From an uncultured Rhodobiaceae bacterium (GTDB taxonomy: Bacteria > Pseudomonadota > Alphaproteobacteria > RS24): a stretch of DNA of 64,000 nucleotides. This document shows positions 53,653-62,655 of the stretch, piece by piece. The notes beneath the pieces were generated by a model. The model ran no database searches. It was given only the letters and a program-made list of their open reading frames with translations, and was not told the origin of the DNA. The DNA is taken from assembly GCA_937907245.1 (NCBI GenBank), contig CALCUM010000002.1, forward strand, positions 372,001-436,000, in the 5' to 3' direction. Both the position numbers and the translations under genes were made by a program. Within the stretch, counting starts at the first letter, position 1. Each line of letters begins with the position of its first letter.

Positions 53653-55455
53653 ATGCACGAGTATCGTAGCCATAATTGCGGGGCCTTGCGCGCCGAGAAC
53701 CTAGACCAAACCGTCCGCCTATCGGGCTGGGTGCATCGCAAGCGCGACCACGGTGGCTTGTTGTTTATTGACTTGCGCGATCACTTTGGTTTGACGCAAT
53801 TGGTTATCGAACCTTCCAGCCCGTTTTTTGCTGTAGCCGAAGCCGCGCGCGCCGAGAGCGTATTGCGCGCTGAAGGCAAAGTGGTGGCCCGCGATGCCGA
53901 TGCCAAAAACCCCAATCTGCCAACTGGCGATGTTGAAATTTATGTTTCCAAATTAGAAGTTCTCTCGGAAGCAGGCGATTTACCATTGCCTGTGTTTGGT
54001 GAGCCAGACTATCCAGAAGACATTCGCCTGCGCTATCGCTTCCTAGATTTGCGCCGCGATACTTTGCACAGCAATATTGTACTGCGCTCGGATATCATCG
54101 CTTGGCTGCGTCGTCGTATGACAGACGATGGTTTTCGCGAATATCAGACCCCTATTCTGACGGCGTCTAGCCCAGAAGGCGCGCGCGACTTTTTGGTGCC
54201 ATCGCGCACTCATCCGGGGCGTTTTTATGCGCTGCCACAAGCTCCACAACAGTTTAAGCAAATGCTGATGGTGGCGGGCTTTGACCGTTATTTCCAAATC
54301 GCGCCATGCTTTCGAGATGAAGATGCGCGCGCCGACCGTTCGCCAGGCGAGTTTTACCAGCTCGACCTAGAGATGAGTTTCGTTACGCAAGAAGACGTGT
54401 TCCAAGCCGTAGAGCCTGTGTTGCATGATGTGTTTGTCGAATTTGGCAAAGGCAAACGCGTGACCGAAACCTTCCCGCGCATTCCCTATGCTGAAGCGAT
54501 GCAAAAATATGGCTCGGATAAACCAGATTTGCGTATCCCGATTGAAATGGAAGATGTCACCTCCAGTTTTGCGGGCTCTGGCTTTAAAATTTTTGCTGGC
54601 ATGATTGAGAAAAACGACAAGGTTCGCGTTTGGGCCATCCCGGCTAAAACCGGCGGTAGCCGTGCGTTTTGTGACCGGATGAACTCTTGGGCACAAGGCG
54701 AAGGCCAACCTGGCCTTGGCTATATTTTCTTCCGCGATGGCGAAGGTGCAGGCCCCTTGGCGAAAAACATTGGTGCCGAGCGCACCGAGCAAATTCGTAC
54801 CCAATTGGGCCTCGAAGATGGCGACGCCGTATTCTTCTGTGCGGGCGTACCAAGAGAGTTTGCTGAGTTTGCAGGGCGCGCGCGTAATCGTGTCGGCACG
54901 GAGCTTGACCTCATAGATCGCGATCAATTCGCCTTCTGCTGGATTGTTGATTTCCCAATGTATGAAATCGACGAGACGACAGGCAAGCTGGACTTCTCGC
55001 ACAATCCTTTTTCGATGCCGCAAGGTGGTATGGAAGCTTTGGAGACGATGGATCCTCTGGATATCAAGGGCTATCAATATGACATTGTTTGCAATGGCAT
55101 TGAGCTGTCGTCGGGCGCCATTCGGAATCACAAGCCAGAGATTATGCTAAAAGCGTTTGAGCTGGCTGGCTATGATGATGCTGTGGTGGAACAAGAATTT
55201 GGTGGCATGTTGAACGCCTTCCGCTTTGGCGCACCGCCCCATGGTGGCATTGCTCCGGGCGTCGACCGGATTGTGATGATGTTGGCCGAACAAGAGAATT
55301 TGCGCGAAGTGGTGGCCTTTCCAATGAACCAGCAAGCCGAAGATTTGCTGATGCAAGCGCCAAGCCCTGTGTCTAACGCGCAACTTCGCGAGCTGCACAT
55401 TCGTTTGAATTTGCCCGCGCCAACGCCAGAGGGCAAGGCGGGAGATAGCGAGTAA
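53653..55455 (+). CDS. aspS: Aspartate-tRNA ligase
   Basis: Class II tRNA synthetase of 600 residues, the bacterial type with an N-terminal OB fold ([20 protein letters not shown]), the class II core (motif 2 [21 protein letters not shown], quoted in part), a GAD insert domain and motif 3 [21 protein letters not shown] precedes the ATG. A TTGACA at 53560 with TGTTTA 17 bases later is a weak candidate promoter in the 166-base divergent gap with rnd. Whether it is discriminating or also charges tRNA-Asn cannot be told here. Confidence 0.96.
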   Translation: MHEYRSHNCGALRAENLDQTVRLSGWVHRKRDHGGLLFIDLRDHFGLTQLVIEPSSPFFAVAEAARAESVLRAEGKVVARDADAKNPNLPTGDVEIYVSKLEVLSEAGDLPLPVFGEPDYPEDIRLRYRFLDLRRDTLHSNIVLRSDIIAWLRRRMTDDGFREYQTPILTASSPEGARDFLVPSRTHPGRFYALPQAPQQFKQMLMVAGFDRYFQIAPCFRDEDARADRSPGEFYQLDLEMSFVTQEDVFQAVEPVLHDVFVEFGKGKRVTETFPRIPYAEAMQKYGSDKPDLRIPIEMEDVTSSFAGSGFKIFAGMIEKNDKVRVWAIPAKTGGSRAFCDRMNSWAQGEGQPGLGYIFFRDGEGAGPLAKNIGAERTEQIRTQLGLEDGDAVFFCAGVPREFAEFAGRARNRVGTELDLIDRDQFAFCWIVDFPMYEIDETTGKLDFSHNPFSMPQGGMEALETMDPLDIKGYQYDIVCNGIELSSGAIRNHKPEIMLKAFELAGYDDAVVEQEFGGMLNAFRFGAPPHGGIAPGVDRIVMMLAEQENLREVVAFPMNQQAEDLLMQAPSPVSNAQLRELHIRLNLPAPTPEGKAGDSE

Positions 55456-55535
55456 GACAGTTCAGACAGGGCGTCTTTTACTCGTGTTTTTTAAGGCGGC
55501 TTGGTTTATGCTAATGCCAAATGGAGTGAAACTAG

Positions 55536-55925
55536 ATGATGGTTTTTCTAAAAACGATTTTTACGTGGTGGCATCACCAAACCTTTGGCACTTGGCTGAC
55601 TACATGGCGCCGTGGCGAATTGGTGGGCGTGGATGAACAAGGTAATTGCTATTACATCGACAAAAAAGCGGCCTCGATTAACGGTAAAACGCGCCGCTGG
55701 GTGATTTACAATGGCGACATTGAAACCTCTCGCGTGCCGGCTGAATGGCACGGCTGGCTGCACTATACGGTCGATGAAACGCCAGATGTCGCCAATATGA
55801 CAAAACGCGATTGGATGCAGCCGCACCAAATGAATATGACTGGCACCAAAGATGCCCATAAGCCAGCCGGTCCCGCAGATGCGGCGTCTTATGCGGAAGG
55901 TTACAATGCTTGGAAGCCTGAATAA
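55536..55925 (+). CDS. NDUFA12-like NADH:ubiquinone oxidoreductase subunit
   Basis: A 129-residue supernumerary complex I subunit shared by Alphaproteobacteria and mitochondria (NDUFA12/B17.2). The pattern TWWHHQTFGTWLTTWRRGELVGVDEQGN, quoted in part as TWRRGELVGVDEQGN, then YYIDKK, RRWVIYNGDIETSRVPAEWHGWLHY (in part WVIYNG, VPAEWHGWLHY), is diagnostic. It binds at the peripheral arm near NDUFS6 and affects assembly. It lies between aspS and mlaD, away from the nuo genes, as is usual. Confidence 0.93.
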   Translation: MMVFLKTIFTWWHHQTFGTWLTTWRRGELVGVDEQGNCYYIDKKAASINGKTRRWVIYNGDIETSRVPAEWHGWLHYTVDETPDVANMTKRDWMQPHQMNMTGTKDAHKPAGPADAASYAEGYNAWKPE

Positions 55926-55960
55926 AAACCCGGTAATGGGTCGCTCGTAAAGGAAATGGC

Positions 55961-56431
55961 ATGAAAGATAATCTCGTTGAAACTCTGGTAGGGGCGGCCG
56001 TTCTGGTTATCGCCACTTTGTTTATTGTCTATGGCTATTCTGTCACCGAAGCGGATAGCGGCGAGGGCTATGCCTTGAACGCCCAGTTCGACCGTGTGGA
56101 TGGGCTGACCGTGGGCAGCGATGTGCGCATGTCTGGCATTAAAGTGGGCACCGTAACGGGCCTATCGCTCGACCCTGAAAGCTATTACGCAGTTGCTAAG
56201 TTCAGCATTTCTGGCGATGTCGAATTGCCCGATGACTCGAGCGCAAAAATTACCAGCGAAGGTCTTTTGGGCGGCAATTATGTATCTTTGTCTCCCGGCG
56301 GGAGCGAAGACATGTTGGCCGCTGGCGATGAAATTCTCTACACGCAAGGCTCTGTCGATTTAATTGGTTTGGTTAGCCAAGCCTTGTTCAGCGCAGGCGA
56401 TGAGGAAAGTGCTGAGGGCACGTCTAAATAG
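55961..56431 (+). CDS. mlaD: Phospholipid-binding MCE protein MlaD
   Basis: A 156-residue inner-membrane-anchored periplasmic protein. An N-terminal helix (about 7-27) is followed by one MCE domain: FDRVDGLTVGSDVRMSGIKVG (in part VDGLTVGSDVRMSGIKVG), then TSEGLLGGNYVSLSPGG. MlaD forms a hexamer with MlaF and MlaE encoded at 25821-27388 and passes phospholipid. AAAGGA precedes the ATG. The 3' end overlaps the DUF2155 gene. Confidence 0.93.
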   Translation: MKDNLVETLVGAAVLVIATLFIVYGYSVTEADSGEGYALNAQFDRVDGLTVGSDVRMSGIKVGTVTGLSLDPESYYAVAKFSISGDVELPDDSSAKITSEGLLGGNYVSLSPGGSEDMLAAGDEILYTQGSVDLIGLVSQALFSAGDEESAEGTSK

Positions 56432-57062
56432 AGTGCGCCAGACCACGTCACATCGTTTTGCTTTAAGGCTTGCCGGCGTTGCGCTTTTGGTGATGGGGTT
56501 TACATTTAGCCCCCTTGAGGCCCAAGTATTCGATGATAAAATGATGCCGCCAACCCTGTTGGTGCCACCTCCGCCAACGGACCAAGAGCTTGCGTCGGAT
56601 ACGGCCGAGGAAGATTTCTTTGCTGACGAAGGCTCGCAGAACGATACGAGTTTGTCGGTTTTCATTGTGCCAACGCTGGAGGTTCCCGCCCAAGGGGATG
56701 CCGACACAAAAGATCGGCCGATGCGAATTGGTACGTTTTCTTTGCTACATAAAGTGACCGCTAAAGTGCGCGATATTAAGTTGCGCGCAGGAGAAGAAGT
56801 GACCATCGGCGCGCTGACTTTGACCATGCAAGATTGCATCTCGACGCCGCCGGAAGAGCCGCCCGAAACCAAATCATTTTTGCAAGTTTCTGAGTTCAAA
56901 AACGGCGCCGATCGAAGCCTGTTTAGTGGTTGGATGTTTGCTTCTAGCCCCGGTATTCACGCGTTGGAACACGCGGTTTATGACCTATGGCCCTTGTCGT
57001 GCAAAACGGAAGATGGGATGATTTTCACCGGTGACATTCTTCCACCGACGCGAACGAATTAA
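56400..57062 (+). CDS. DUF2155-domain protein
   Basis: A 220-residue exported protein: hydrophobic segment RLAGVALLVMGFTFSPLEAQ near residue 40, an acidic Pro-rich linker, and the DUF2155 core KVTAKVRDIKLRAGEEVTIG, TMQDC and FSGWMFASSPGIHALEHAVYD-type segment with WPLSC (in part FSGWMFASSPGIHALEHAVY). The start is uncertain: ATG 56400 overlaps mlaD by 32 bases and GTG 56433 follows its stop. Function is unknown; the mlaD-DUF2155 pairing recurs across Alphaproteobacteria, suggesting an envelope lipid role. It ends overlapping the accC stop on the other strand. Confidence 0.85.
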   Translation: MRKVLRARLNRVRQTTSHRFALRLAGVALLVMGFTFSPLEAQVFDDKMMPPTLLVPPPPTDQELASDTAEEDFFADEGSQNDTSLSVFIVPTLEVPAQGDADTKDRPMRIGTFSLLHKVTAKVRDIKLRAGEEVTIGALTLTMQDCISTPPEEPPETKSFLQVSEFKNGADRSLFSGWMFASSPGIHALEHAVYDLWPLSCKTEDGMIFTGDILPPTRTN

Positions 57063-58408
57063 TCCGCTTCTTTCATCCCCAAAAACACTTCCAGCCAATG
57101 GATGTCATAATTGGCTTTGCGGAAGTCTTCGTTCGGCAGCAGTTTTTCAAATAGCGGAATTGTTGTCTCTACACCATCAATGGCAAATTCACCCAAAGCC
57201 CGCTCTAGGCGCATTAAACAGGCCTCGCGGGTTTCGGCATGCACAATCAATTTGCCAATCAGACTGTCGTAATAGGGCGGAATAGAATAGCCGGAATAAA
57301 TCGCGCTATCCATCCGCACCCCTAGGCCACCTGGCGCATGATAGGTCTGTATTTTACCGGGTGACGGAGTGAAGGTTTCTGGATTTTCGGCGTTGATACG
57401 ACACTCGATGGCATGGCCAGAGAATTTTACATCGTCTTGGGTAAAACTCAATTTCTCGCCTTGCGCCACGCGAATTTGCTCGCGCACCAAATCAATTCCC
57501 GTAATGGCTTCGGTAACCGGATGCTCGACCTGAAGGCGGGTGTTCATTTCGATGAAATAAAACTCGCCGTTTTCATATAGAAATTCTACCGTGCCGACGC
57601 CGCGATAGCTCATGCCGACCATAGCGTCGGTTACGATTTTACCAATTTTGGCGCGCGCGGCGTCATCTAAAACCGTGGAAGGCGCTTCTTCTAATACTTT
57701 CTGGTGTCGGCGTTGTAGCGAGCAATCCCGCTCGCCCAAATGCACGGCATTGCCATGCGTATCGCAGGCCACTTGAATTTCAATATGGCGCGGTTTGCCG
57801 AGGTATTTCTCAATATATACCGCATCATCGCCAAAGGCCGCTTTGGCTTCCGAGCGGGCTGTGGTGAAGGCTTCTTCGATGTCGTCTTCGGTGAGCGCAA
57901 TTTTCATGCCGCGTCCACCGCCGCCAGAGGCTGCCTTTACCAAAACAGGAAAGCCCATTTCGGCGCCCACGGCGCGGGCTTCTTCTGCCGTTTTTACTTC
58001 GCCATCTGAGCCGGGCACGACGGGGATGCCAAGCTCAATGGCTTTGGCTTTGGCTGCAATTTTATCGCCCATCAGATTGATGTGTTCCGCCGTTGGGCCG
58101 ATAAAGGTAATATTATGTTCTTCTAAAATTTGCGCGAATTTGGCGTTTTCAGACAAGAAGCCATAGCCCGGATGCACCGCATCGGCGCCGGTAATTTCGC
58201 AAGCTGCGATAATGGCTGGAATGCTTAAATAACTATTGGCGGCAGACGGCGGGCCAATGCACACGCTTTCATCTGCCAAGCGCACGTGCATGGCGGTGTC
58301 ATCGGCGGTGGAATGCACGGCGACAGAGGGAATGCCCATTTCGCGGCAGGCACGGATAACCCGCAAAGCAATTTCGCCCCGATTGGCAATCAGAATTTTG
58401 CTGACCAT
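57059..58408 (-). CDS. accC: Acetyl-CoA carboxylase, biotin carboxylase subunit
   Basis: ATP-grasp enzyme that carboxylates biotin on AccB with bicarbonate. The 449-residue protein starts VSKILIANRGEIALRVIRA; the glycine-rich ATP loop is KAASGGGGRGMK near 158 and the catalytic segment is HLGERDCSLQRRHQKVLEEAP (in part ERDCSLQRRHQK). It is preceded by accB with a 3-base gap, the usual accBC order. Confidence 0.97.
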   Translation of the reverse strand: MVSKILIANRGEIALRVIRACREMGIPSVAVHSTADDTAMHVRLADESVCIGPPSAANSYLSIPAIIAACEITGADAVHPGYGFLSENAKFAQILEEHNITFIGPTAEHINLMGDKIAAKAKAIELGIPVVPGSDGEVKTAEEARAVGAEMGFPVLVKAASGGGGRGMKIALTEDDIEEAFTTARSEAKAAFGDDAVYIEKYLGKPRHIEIQVACDTHGNAVHLGERDCSLQRRHQKVLEEAPSTVLDDAARAKIGKIVTDAMVGMSYRGVGTVEFLYENGEFYFIEMNTRLQVEHPVTEAITGIDLVREQIRVAQGEKLSFTQDDVKFSGHAIECRINAENPETFTPSPGKIQTYHAPGGLGVRMDSAIYSGYSIPPYYDSLIGKLIVHAETREACLMRLERALGEFAIDGVETTIPLFEKLLPNEDFRKANYDIHWLEVFLGMKEAD

Positions 58409-58411
58409 GGG

Positions 58412-58864
58412 TTACTCGATAACCATCAGCACTTCGTCAAACTCGACAGGCTGTTCATTGCCAACGATAATCTGAGTGACTTTGCCGGACTTGGTGGCCG
58501 CAATCGGGTTCATGGTTTTCATCGCTTCAACGATAAGAAGGGTCTGGCCTTCGCTCACGCTGTCGCCGACTTTAACAAAATTAGCCGCACCAGGCTCTGG
58601 CGATAGATAGGCGGTGCCGACCATCGGTGATTTTAACGCGCCAGCTAGCTCGCCAACGGGAGCTGCAGGCGTGGAGGCTTCGGCGGCAGGGGCTGCGACC
58701 GGTGCTGCGGCGACGGGCGCGGGAACCACCGCATTGACGGCTACGCCTTGGCGGGCCACCCGAATACGAACTTCGCCAGTTTCAACTTCAATCTCACTTA
58801 GGCCTGTGTCGGCCAACAAATCAGCAAGTTCTTTGATTGTCTTTTTATCTGGTAATTTGGCCAT
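58412..58864 (-). CDS. accB: Biotin carboxyl carrier protein of acetyl-CoA carboxylase
   Basis: A 150-residue protein whose C-terminal biotinyl domain carries the biotin lysine Lys116 in EAMKTMNPI. The N-terminal helix segment (KTIKELADLLADTGLSEIEV) and an Ala/Pro-rich linker (about 45-75) are typical. It provides malonyl-CoA precursors to the Fab enzymes encoded at 32829-36156. It starts 21 bases after aroQ and ends three bases before accC. Confidence 0.97.
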   Translation of the reverse strand: MAKLPDKKTIKELADLLADTGLSEIEVETGEVRIRVARQGVAVNAVVPAPVAAAPVAAPAAEASTPAAPVGELAGALKSPMVGTAYLSPEPGAANFVKVGDSVSEGQTLLIVEAMKTMNPIAATKSGKVTQIIVGNEQPVEFDEVLMVIE

Positions 58865-58885
58865 GGGATCCTCTTATGGCTAGAT

Positions 58886-59329
58886 TTACAGCGAGCTTAA
58901 ACGAGTTGCGAGCGCGTCGATAGCCATTTCATAGCCTTGCGCGCCGAGCCCACAAATGACCCCAGCCGCCACGCCAGAAACATAGGAGTGGTGGCGAAAT
59001 TCTTCGCGGGCGAAAATATTAGATAAATGCACTTCCATAATCGGCGCAGGCACTGCCTGCAAGGCATCGAGAATGGCCACGGAAGTATGCGAATAAGCGC
59101 CGGCATTGATAACCAGGCCAGCCGCAGTTTCGCGCGCTTGCTGAATGAGGTTGACCAGCTCGCCTTCATCATTGCTTTGAAAGCACTGGGCGCTGAGACC
59201 ATGGGTTTTGGCACGCGCCACGCACATGGCTTCGATATCCGCCAAAGTGGTGGTGCCATAAATGTCTGGCTCGCGGGTGCCGAGCAAGTTTAAATTTGGG
59301 CCATTAATAATCGTGATTGCCTGAGCCAT
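58886..59329 (-). CDS. aroQ: 3-dehydroquinate dehydratase, type II
   Basis: Shikimate-pathway enzyme of 147 residues. The signature [21 protein letters not shown] (in part [18 protein letters not shown]) holds the catalytic Tyr, [14 protein letters not shown] the Asn and [18 protein letters not shown] the catalytic His. It heads the aroQ-accB-accC transcript, a common alphaproteobacterial order. Its start is 161 bases from divergent thiS; that gap shows no TPP riboswitch. Confidence 0.96.
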   Translation of the reverse strand: MAQAITIINGPNLNLLGTREPDIYGTTTLADIEAMCVARAKTHGLSAQCFQSNDEGELVNLIQQARETAAGLVINAGAYSHTSVAILDALQAVPAPIMEVHLSNIFAREEFRHHSYVSGVAAGVICGLGAQGYEMAIDALATRLSSL

Positions 59330-59490
59330 CGACGCTGGTTTCCTTTAAACGACATTATTACTCTGTTTTGGGTAGCTGAGATTTCAAAAAAGTGCAAGTT
59401 TTTCAACAGTCTTAATTCATTTGAGAGGGGCAGGGGGCTTGCGCTTAGGGCGCCAGATTTGCATTATCAGGACAGCTTTGGAGAGCCCAG

Positions 59491-59691
59491 ATGAAAATAT
59501 TTGTTAATGGCGAAGAACACGCCTTTGAAGCCCCTTTGTATGTGGCTGATTTATTGAACCAATTGGGCTTGCCACGGACAAAAATTGCCGTGGAGCATAA
59601 TCTAGAAATTGTCGTGAAATCAGCTTATGAAACACATGAGCTTGGCGATGGCGACCGAGTGGAAATAGTCCATTTTATTGGCGGAGGGTGA
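59491..59691 (+). CDS. thiS: Sulfur carrier protein ThiS
   Basis: A 66-residue ubiquitin-like protein ending in the Gly-Gly that is adenylated and thiocarboxylated to supply sulfur for the thiazole of thiamine. The fold is readable from [13 protein letters not shown], then [10 protein letters not shown], then [25 protein letters not shown] lies upstream of the ATG. It is coupled to thiG, starting one base after its stop. No thiF, thiO or thiE is in view. Confidence 0.93.
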   Translation: MKIFVNGEEHAFEAPLYVADLLNQLGLPRTKIAVEHNLEIVVKSAYETHELGDGDRVEIVHFIGGG

Positions 59692-59692
59692 G

Positions 59693-60487
59693 ATGAGCGC
59701 AAGCAAAACAGACAAATCAGAGGATGGGTTGGTCATTGCGGGGCGTCATTTTTCTTCGCGTCTTATTGTCGGCACTGGAAAATATAAAGACTATGCCGAA
59801 AACGCCGCCGCGGCTGAGGCCGCAGGGGCCGAGATTGTTACCGTGGCCGTGCGCCGCGTTAACCTGACCGATACGAAGGCGCCTATGCTGGTCGATTATA
59901 TCGACCCGAAGAAATTCACTTATTTGCCGAATACCGCGGGTTGTTTTACCGGCGAAGATGCCGTGCGTACTTTGCGTTTGGCGCGCGAGGCGGGCGGTTG
60001 GAGTTTGGTGAAGCTGGAGGTTTTGGGCGACGAGAAAACTCTCTATCCGAACATGATAGAGACGCTTCGCTCGGCTGAGCTGCTCATCAAAGAAGGTTTC
60101 GAAGTGATGGTCTATTGCAGCGATGACCCGATTATGGCCAAAGAGCTGGAAGACATGGGCTGTTGCGCCATCATGCCGCTGGCCGCTCCCATTGGTTCGG
60201 GTTTGGGGATTCAAAATCCGGTAAACATTCGGTTGATTATCGAGCAGGCCAAAGTGCCTGTGCTGGTAGATGCGGGTGTGGGGACGGCATCCGATGCGGC
60301 CATTGCTATGGAGCTGGGCTGCGATGGCGTGTTGATGAACACGGCGATTGCCGAAGCGAAAAACCCGTTATTGATGGCCGAAGCCATGAAAAACGCGGTT
60401 ATTGCGGGTCGCCAAGCCTATTTGGCCGGGCGCATGGGCAAGCGCCTGTACGCCGACCCAAGTTCGCCTTTGGCAGGCCTTATTTAG
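59693..60487 (+). CDS. thiG: Thiazole synthase ThiG
   Basis: Forms the thiazole phosphate of thiamine from DXP, dehydroglycine and ThiS-thiocarboxylate. The 264-residue barrel has [13 protein letters not shown] (about 25-37), [26 protein letters not shown] with the DXP Schiff-base Lys, and [21 protein letters not shown] (in part [18 protein letters not shown]). The start is ATG 59693, behind GGAGGGTGAG; an upstream in-frame start lies inside thiS. It converges on the DsbA-like gene one base away. Confidence 0.96.
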   Translation: MSASKTDKSEDGLVIAGRHFSSRLIVGTGKYKDYAENAAAAEAAGAEIVTVAVRRVNLTDTKAPMLVDYIDPKKFTYLPNTAGCFTGEDAVRTLRLAREAGGWSLVKLEVLGDEKTLYPNMIETLRSAELLIKEGFEVMVYCSDDPIMAKELEDMGCCAIMPLAAPIGSGLGIQNPVNIRLIIEQAKVPVLVDAGVGTASDAAIAMELGCDGVLMNTAIAEAKNPLLMAEAMKNAVIAGRQAYLAGRMGKRLYADPSSPLAGLI

Positions 60488-60488
60488 C

Positions 60489-61229
60489 TTAATTCACTAG
60501 CTCTTCGCGGGCCGTAGCAATGGCAGTCGCGAAGTCTGCGGCCTCGAGAGCGCCCGGGTAGAGCGCGCCATTAATGATGAATGCGGGCGTGCCCTTAATG
60601 CCAAGGCGTTCGGCTAATTTGCTCGTGTCTTCGATGGCTTTGGCAATGTCTTTCGAGTTGGACTTTTTGGCGATGGCTTTGGGCGAGAGGTTCAACTCGG
60701 TCAGCGTTTTATCAATCACTGTCTGGTTAACCGAGCCCTGATGGGTCATCAATTTTGTATGATAGCTCAAAAAAGTAAGCGGGTCGTCGAGTGCCAGCGC
60801 CGTTTTGGCAGCCAGGCGCGAGCTGGGGCTTAAAATAGGCAGCTCTTTGAAGACCAATCGTACGTCCTCATTTTCATCCAGCGTTTGCATCAAAGGCGCC
60901 AAAGCGCGTTTGCAATAGCCGCAATTATAATCAAAAAACTCGACAATGGTAATCGGAGCGTCGGCAGGGCCGAGCGAGAAATCGCCGGCCGTGCGATACA
61001 AGGCATCGGCATTATCCTCTAGGGTTTGCGCCATGCGCTGTTGTTCTTTTTCTTGGTAATGAGCCTGCATATTGTCTAGCGCGTCGCCAAGCTTCTCTGG
61101 GTTTGCCACAAAATAGTCGGCAATCAGTTTCTCAATGGCTTTTTCTTGCTCGGCACTAAATGGGGCGGCCTGAAGGGGCGCCGCAAAGACGAGGCCAGCC
61201 ATCATCAAAATAACACTTACAAATCGCAT
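60489..61229 (-). CDS. DsbA-family thiol:disulfide oxidoreductase
   Basis: A 246-residue periplasmic thioredoxin-fold protein: signal peptide (MRFVSVILMMAGLVFAAPLQ-A), an N-terminal helical region, the redox motif CGYC (103-106) in FFDYNCGYCKRAL, and the cis-proline loop GTPAF near 213. It resembles the Com1/DsbA-like oxidoreductases of Rhodospirillales and others with an N-terminal extension. Whether it oxidises or isomerises disulfides is not clear. It starts 11 bases after the M48 protease stop. Confidence 0.88.
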   Translation of the reverse strand: MRFVSVILMMAGLVFAAPLQAAPFSAEQEKAIEKLIADYFVANPEKLGDALDNMQAHYQEKEQQRMAQTLEDNADALYRTAGDFSLGPADAPITIVEFFDYNCGYCKRALAPLMQTLDENEDVRLVFKELPILSPSSRLAAKTALALDDPLTFLSYHTKLMTHQGSVNQTVIDKTLTELNLSPKAIAKKSNSKDIAKAIEDTSKLAERLGIKGTPAFIINGALYPGALEAADFATAIATAREELVN

Positions 61230-61240
61230 TTTTGTTTCCT

Positions 61241-62614
61241 TTACCGAGAGCCCGGTTTGTCCGGACCGCTGATTATATCTATCGTTCGAATATACTCGAC
61301 CGAACCTTTTTCCAACCCTTTAGCCGCGCGCCTAGCATGGCGTTTGGCTTCGCGGCTGCCCAGAGCCGCATGATATTCGGCCAAAGCATATTGCGCCAAG
61401 GCGGTTTCGCCCAATTGTCCGTAGCCTTTTGACATTTGAAGATAGGCGGTCGGATTGCTGGGGTCGAGGCGTAGGGCTTTTTTCAAATTACGCACCGCCT
61501 GCTGATTAATCGCGTCATGCGCACGGCCACCTAATTGACCAACGCCTAATTGGCAAGACGCCAAGCCAATCAGTAATAGGGGTTCATCGGGTTGCAGTTC
61601 AACCGATTTTTTATAGGGGGCAATGCCCTTTTGGGCTTGTCCTGTCTCATAATAAATCTGCCCTTTTAGTTCATAAAGCCAAGGGTTATCGGGGAATTCA
61701 GCCAGCAAACCATCGACGATTCGTACGGCTTCATCGCGCAAGCCTTGCCGGTATAAAGCGATGCCGCGGGCATAGCGGGCAGGCGCACTGTCATCATTGC
61801 GGTAGCGGCGCAGCGTAACATTCGGGCGATCGAGAAAGCCGTAGATTTTGCCTTGCGCCATTTTATGTCGAAATATCAAGTCATCCGCGTCTCGAACATC
61901 TTGGTAGGGCGAGCCTTCTGCTCCCGCTCGATAGGCATTCACCCGGTCGCGAGACATTGGGTGAGAGCGCGCATAGGGGTCTTGATAGGCTTCGGAGAGT
62001 ATTTCTTGGTTGGCCAATGTATCCATCATACCAATAATGCCTTGGGGCGATTGGCCTGTGGCGTCCAGCAACTCAAGGGCGACATTGTCGGCCGCGGCCT
62101 CTTGCCCTCGGTTGTAGGTGAGGTAATTGCGCAGCGCGAGTTGCTGACTACCGGTAATCAGCGCGATGCCAATGTCGCCTGCGCCAGCCAAAATAGACCC
62201 CAGTCCCAAAATTGTGCCGATGATGGCCGGGCCTTGTGATTTAGAAAGAGCTTCGCTGCCGCGTGCCAAATGCCCGCCGGTAATATGGCCTATCTCATGC
62301 GCCAAAACGCCGATGACCATATTCGGTTCTTCGGCCTCCAAAATAAGTCCCGTATGGATGAACATATTCTGGCCATTGGTTACAAAGGCGTTCAAGCGCT
62401 TATCGCTGATAACGGCAACGCCAATTCGCTTGGGCTCTAGGTCGGCCGCTATCAAAAGCGGGCGGCTGTAATCGCGCAATAGCCTCTCAATTTCCGCATC
62501 TCGCACCACCCCTTGCGCTTTGGCCGACGAGAGCGGCAGCCAAAGCGAGCAAGCAAGCAATAGGCCAGCAAGCCAGAGCCTGCGGGCCGGAAGGGGAGAT
62601 AACCAGCGTTTCAT
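61241..62614 (-). CDS. M48 family metalloprotease with TPR domain (BepA/YfgC-like)
   Basis: A 457-residue exported zinc protease. A signal peptide (KRWLSPLPARRLWLAGLL, cleavage near SSAKA) leads to the protease domain with HEIGH (about 106-110) and the third ligand region RGQEAAADNVALELLD, then a TPR domain (YELKGQIYYETGQAQKG; NPTAYLQMSKGYGQLG). BepA degrades or assists stalled outer-membrane proteins such as LptD. The ATG at 62614 is chosen for its signal peptide; a frame start at 62671 would overlap rne. Confidence 0.85.
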   Translation of the reverse strand: MKRWLSPLPARRLWLAGLLLACSLWLPLSSAKAQGVVRDAEIERLLRDYSRPLLIAADLEPKRIGVAVISDKRLNAFVTNGQNMFIHTGLILEAEEPNMVIGVLAHEIGHITGGHLARGSEALSKSQGPAIIGTILGLGSILAGAGDIGIALITGSQQLALRNYLTYNRGQEAAADNVALELLDATGQSPQGIIGMMDTLANQEILSEAYQDPYARSHPMSRDRVNAYRAGAEGSPYQDVRDADDLIFRHKMAQGKIYGFLDRPNVTLRRYRNDDSAPARYARGIALYRQGLRDEAVRIVDGLLAEFPDNPWLYELKGQIYYETGQAQKGIAPYKKSVELQPDEPLLLIGLASCQLGVGQLGGRAHDAINQQAVRNLKKALRLDPSNPTAYLQMSKGYGQLGETALAQYALAEYHAALGSREAKRHARRAAKGLEKGSVEYIRTIDIISGPDKPGSR

Positions 62615-62655
62615 CTTATAACACTGCGTGGCGAATGCGGCCTTAATGCGGCCGC

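Noticed and set aside
59330-59490. TPP riboswitch ahead of thiS-thiG
   Set aside because: The CUGAGA and the second conserved loop sequences of the thi-box are not present together in this gap.
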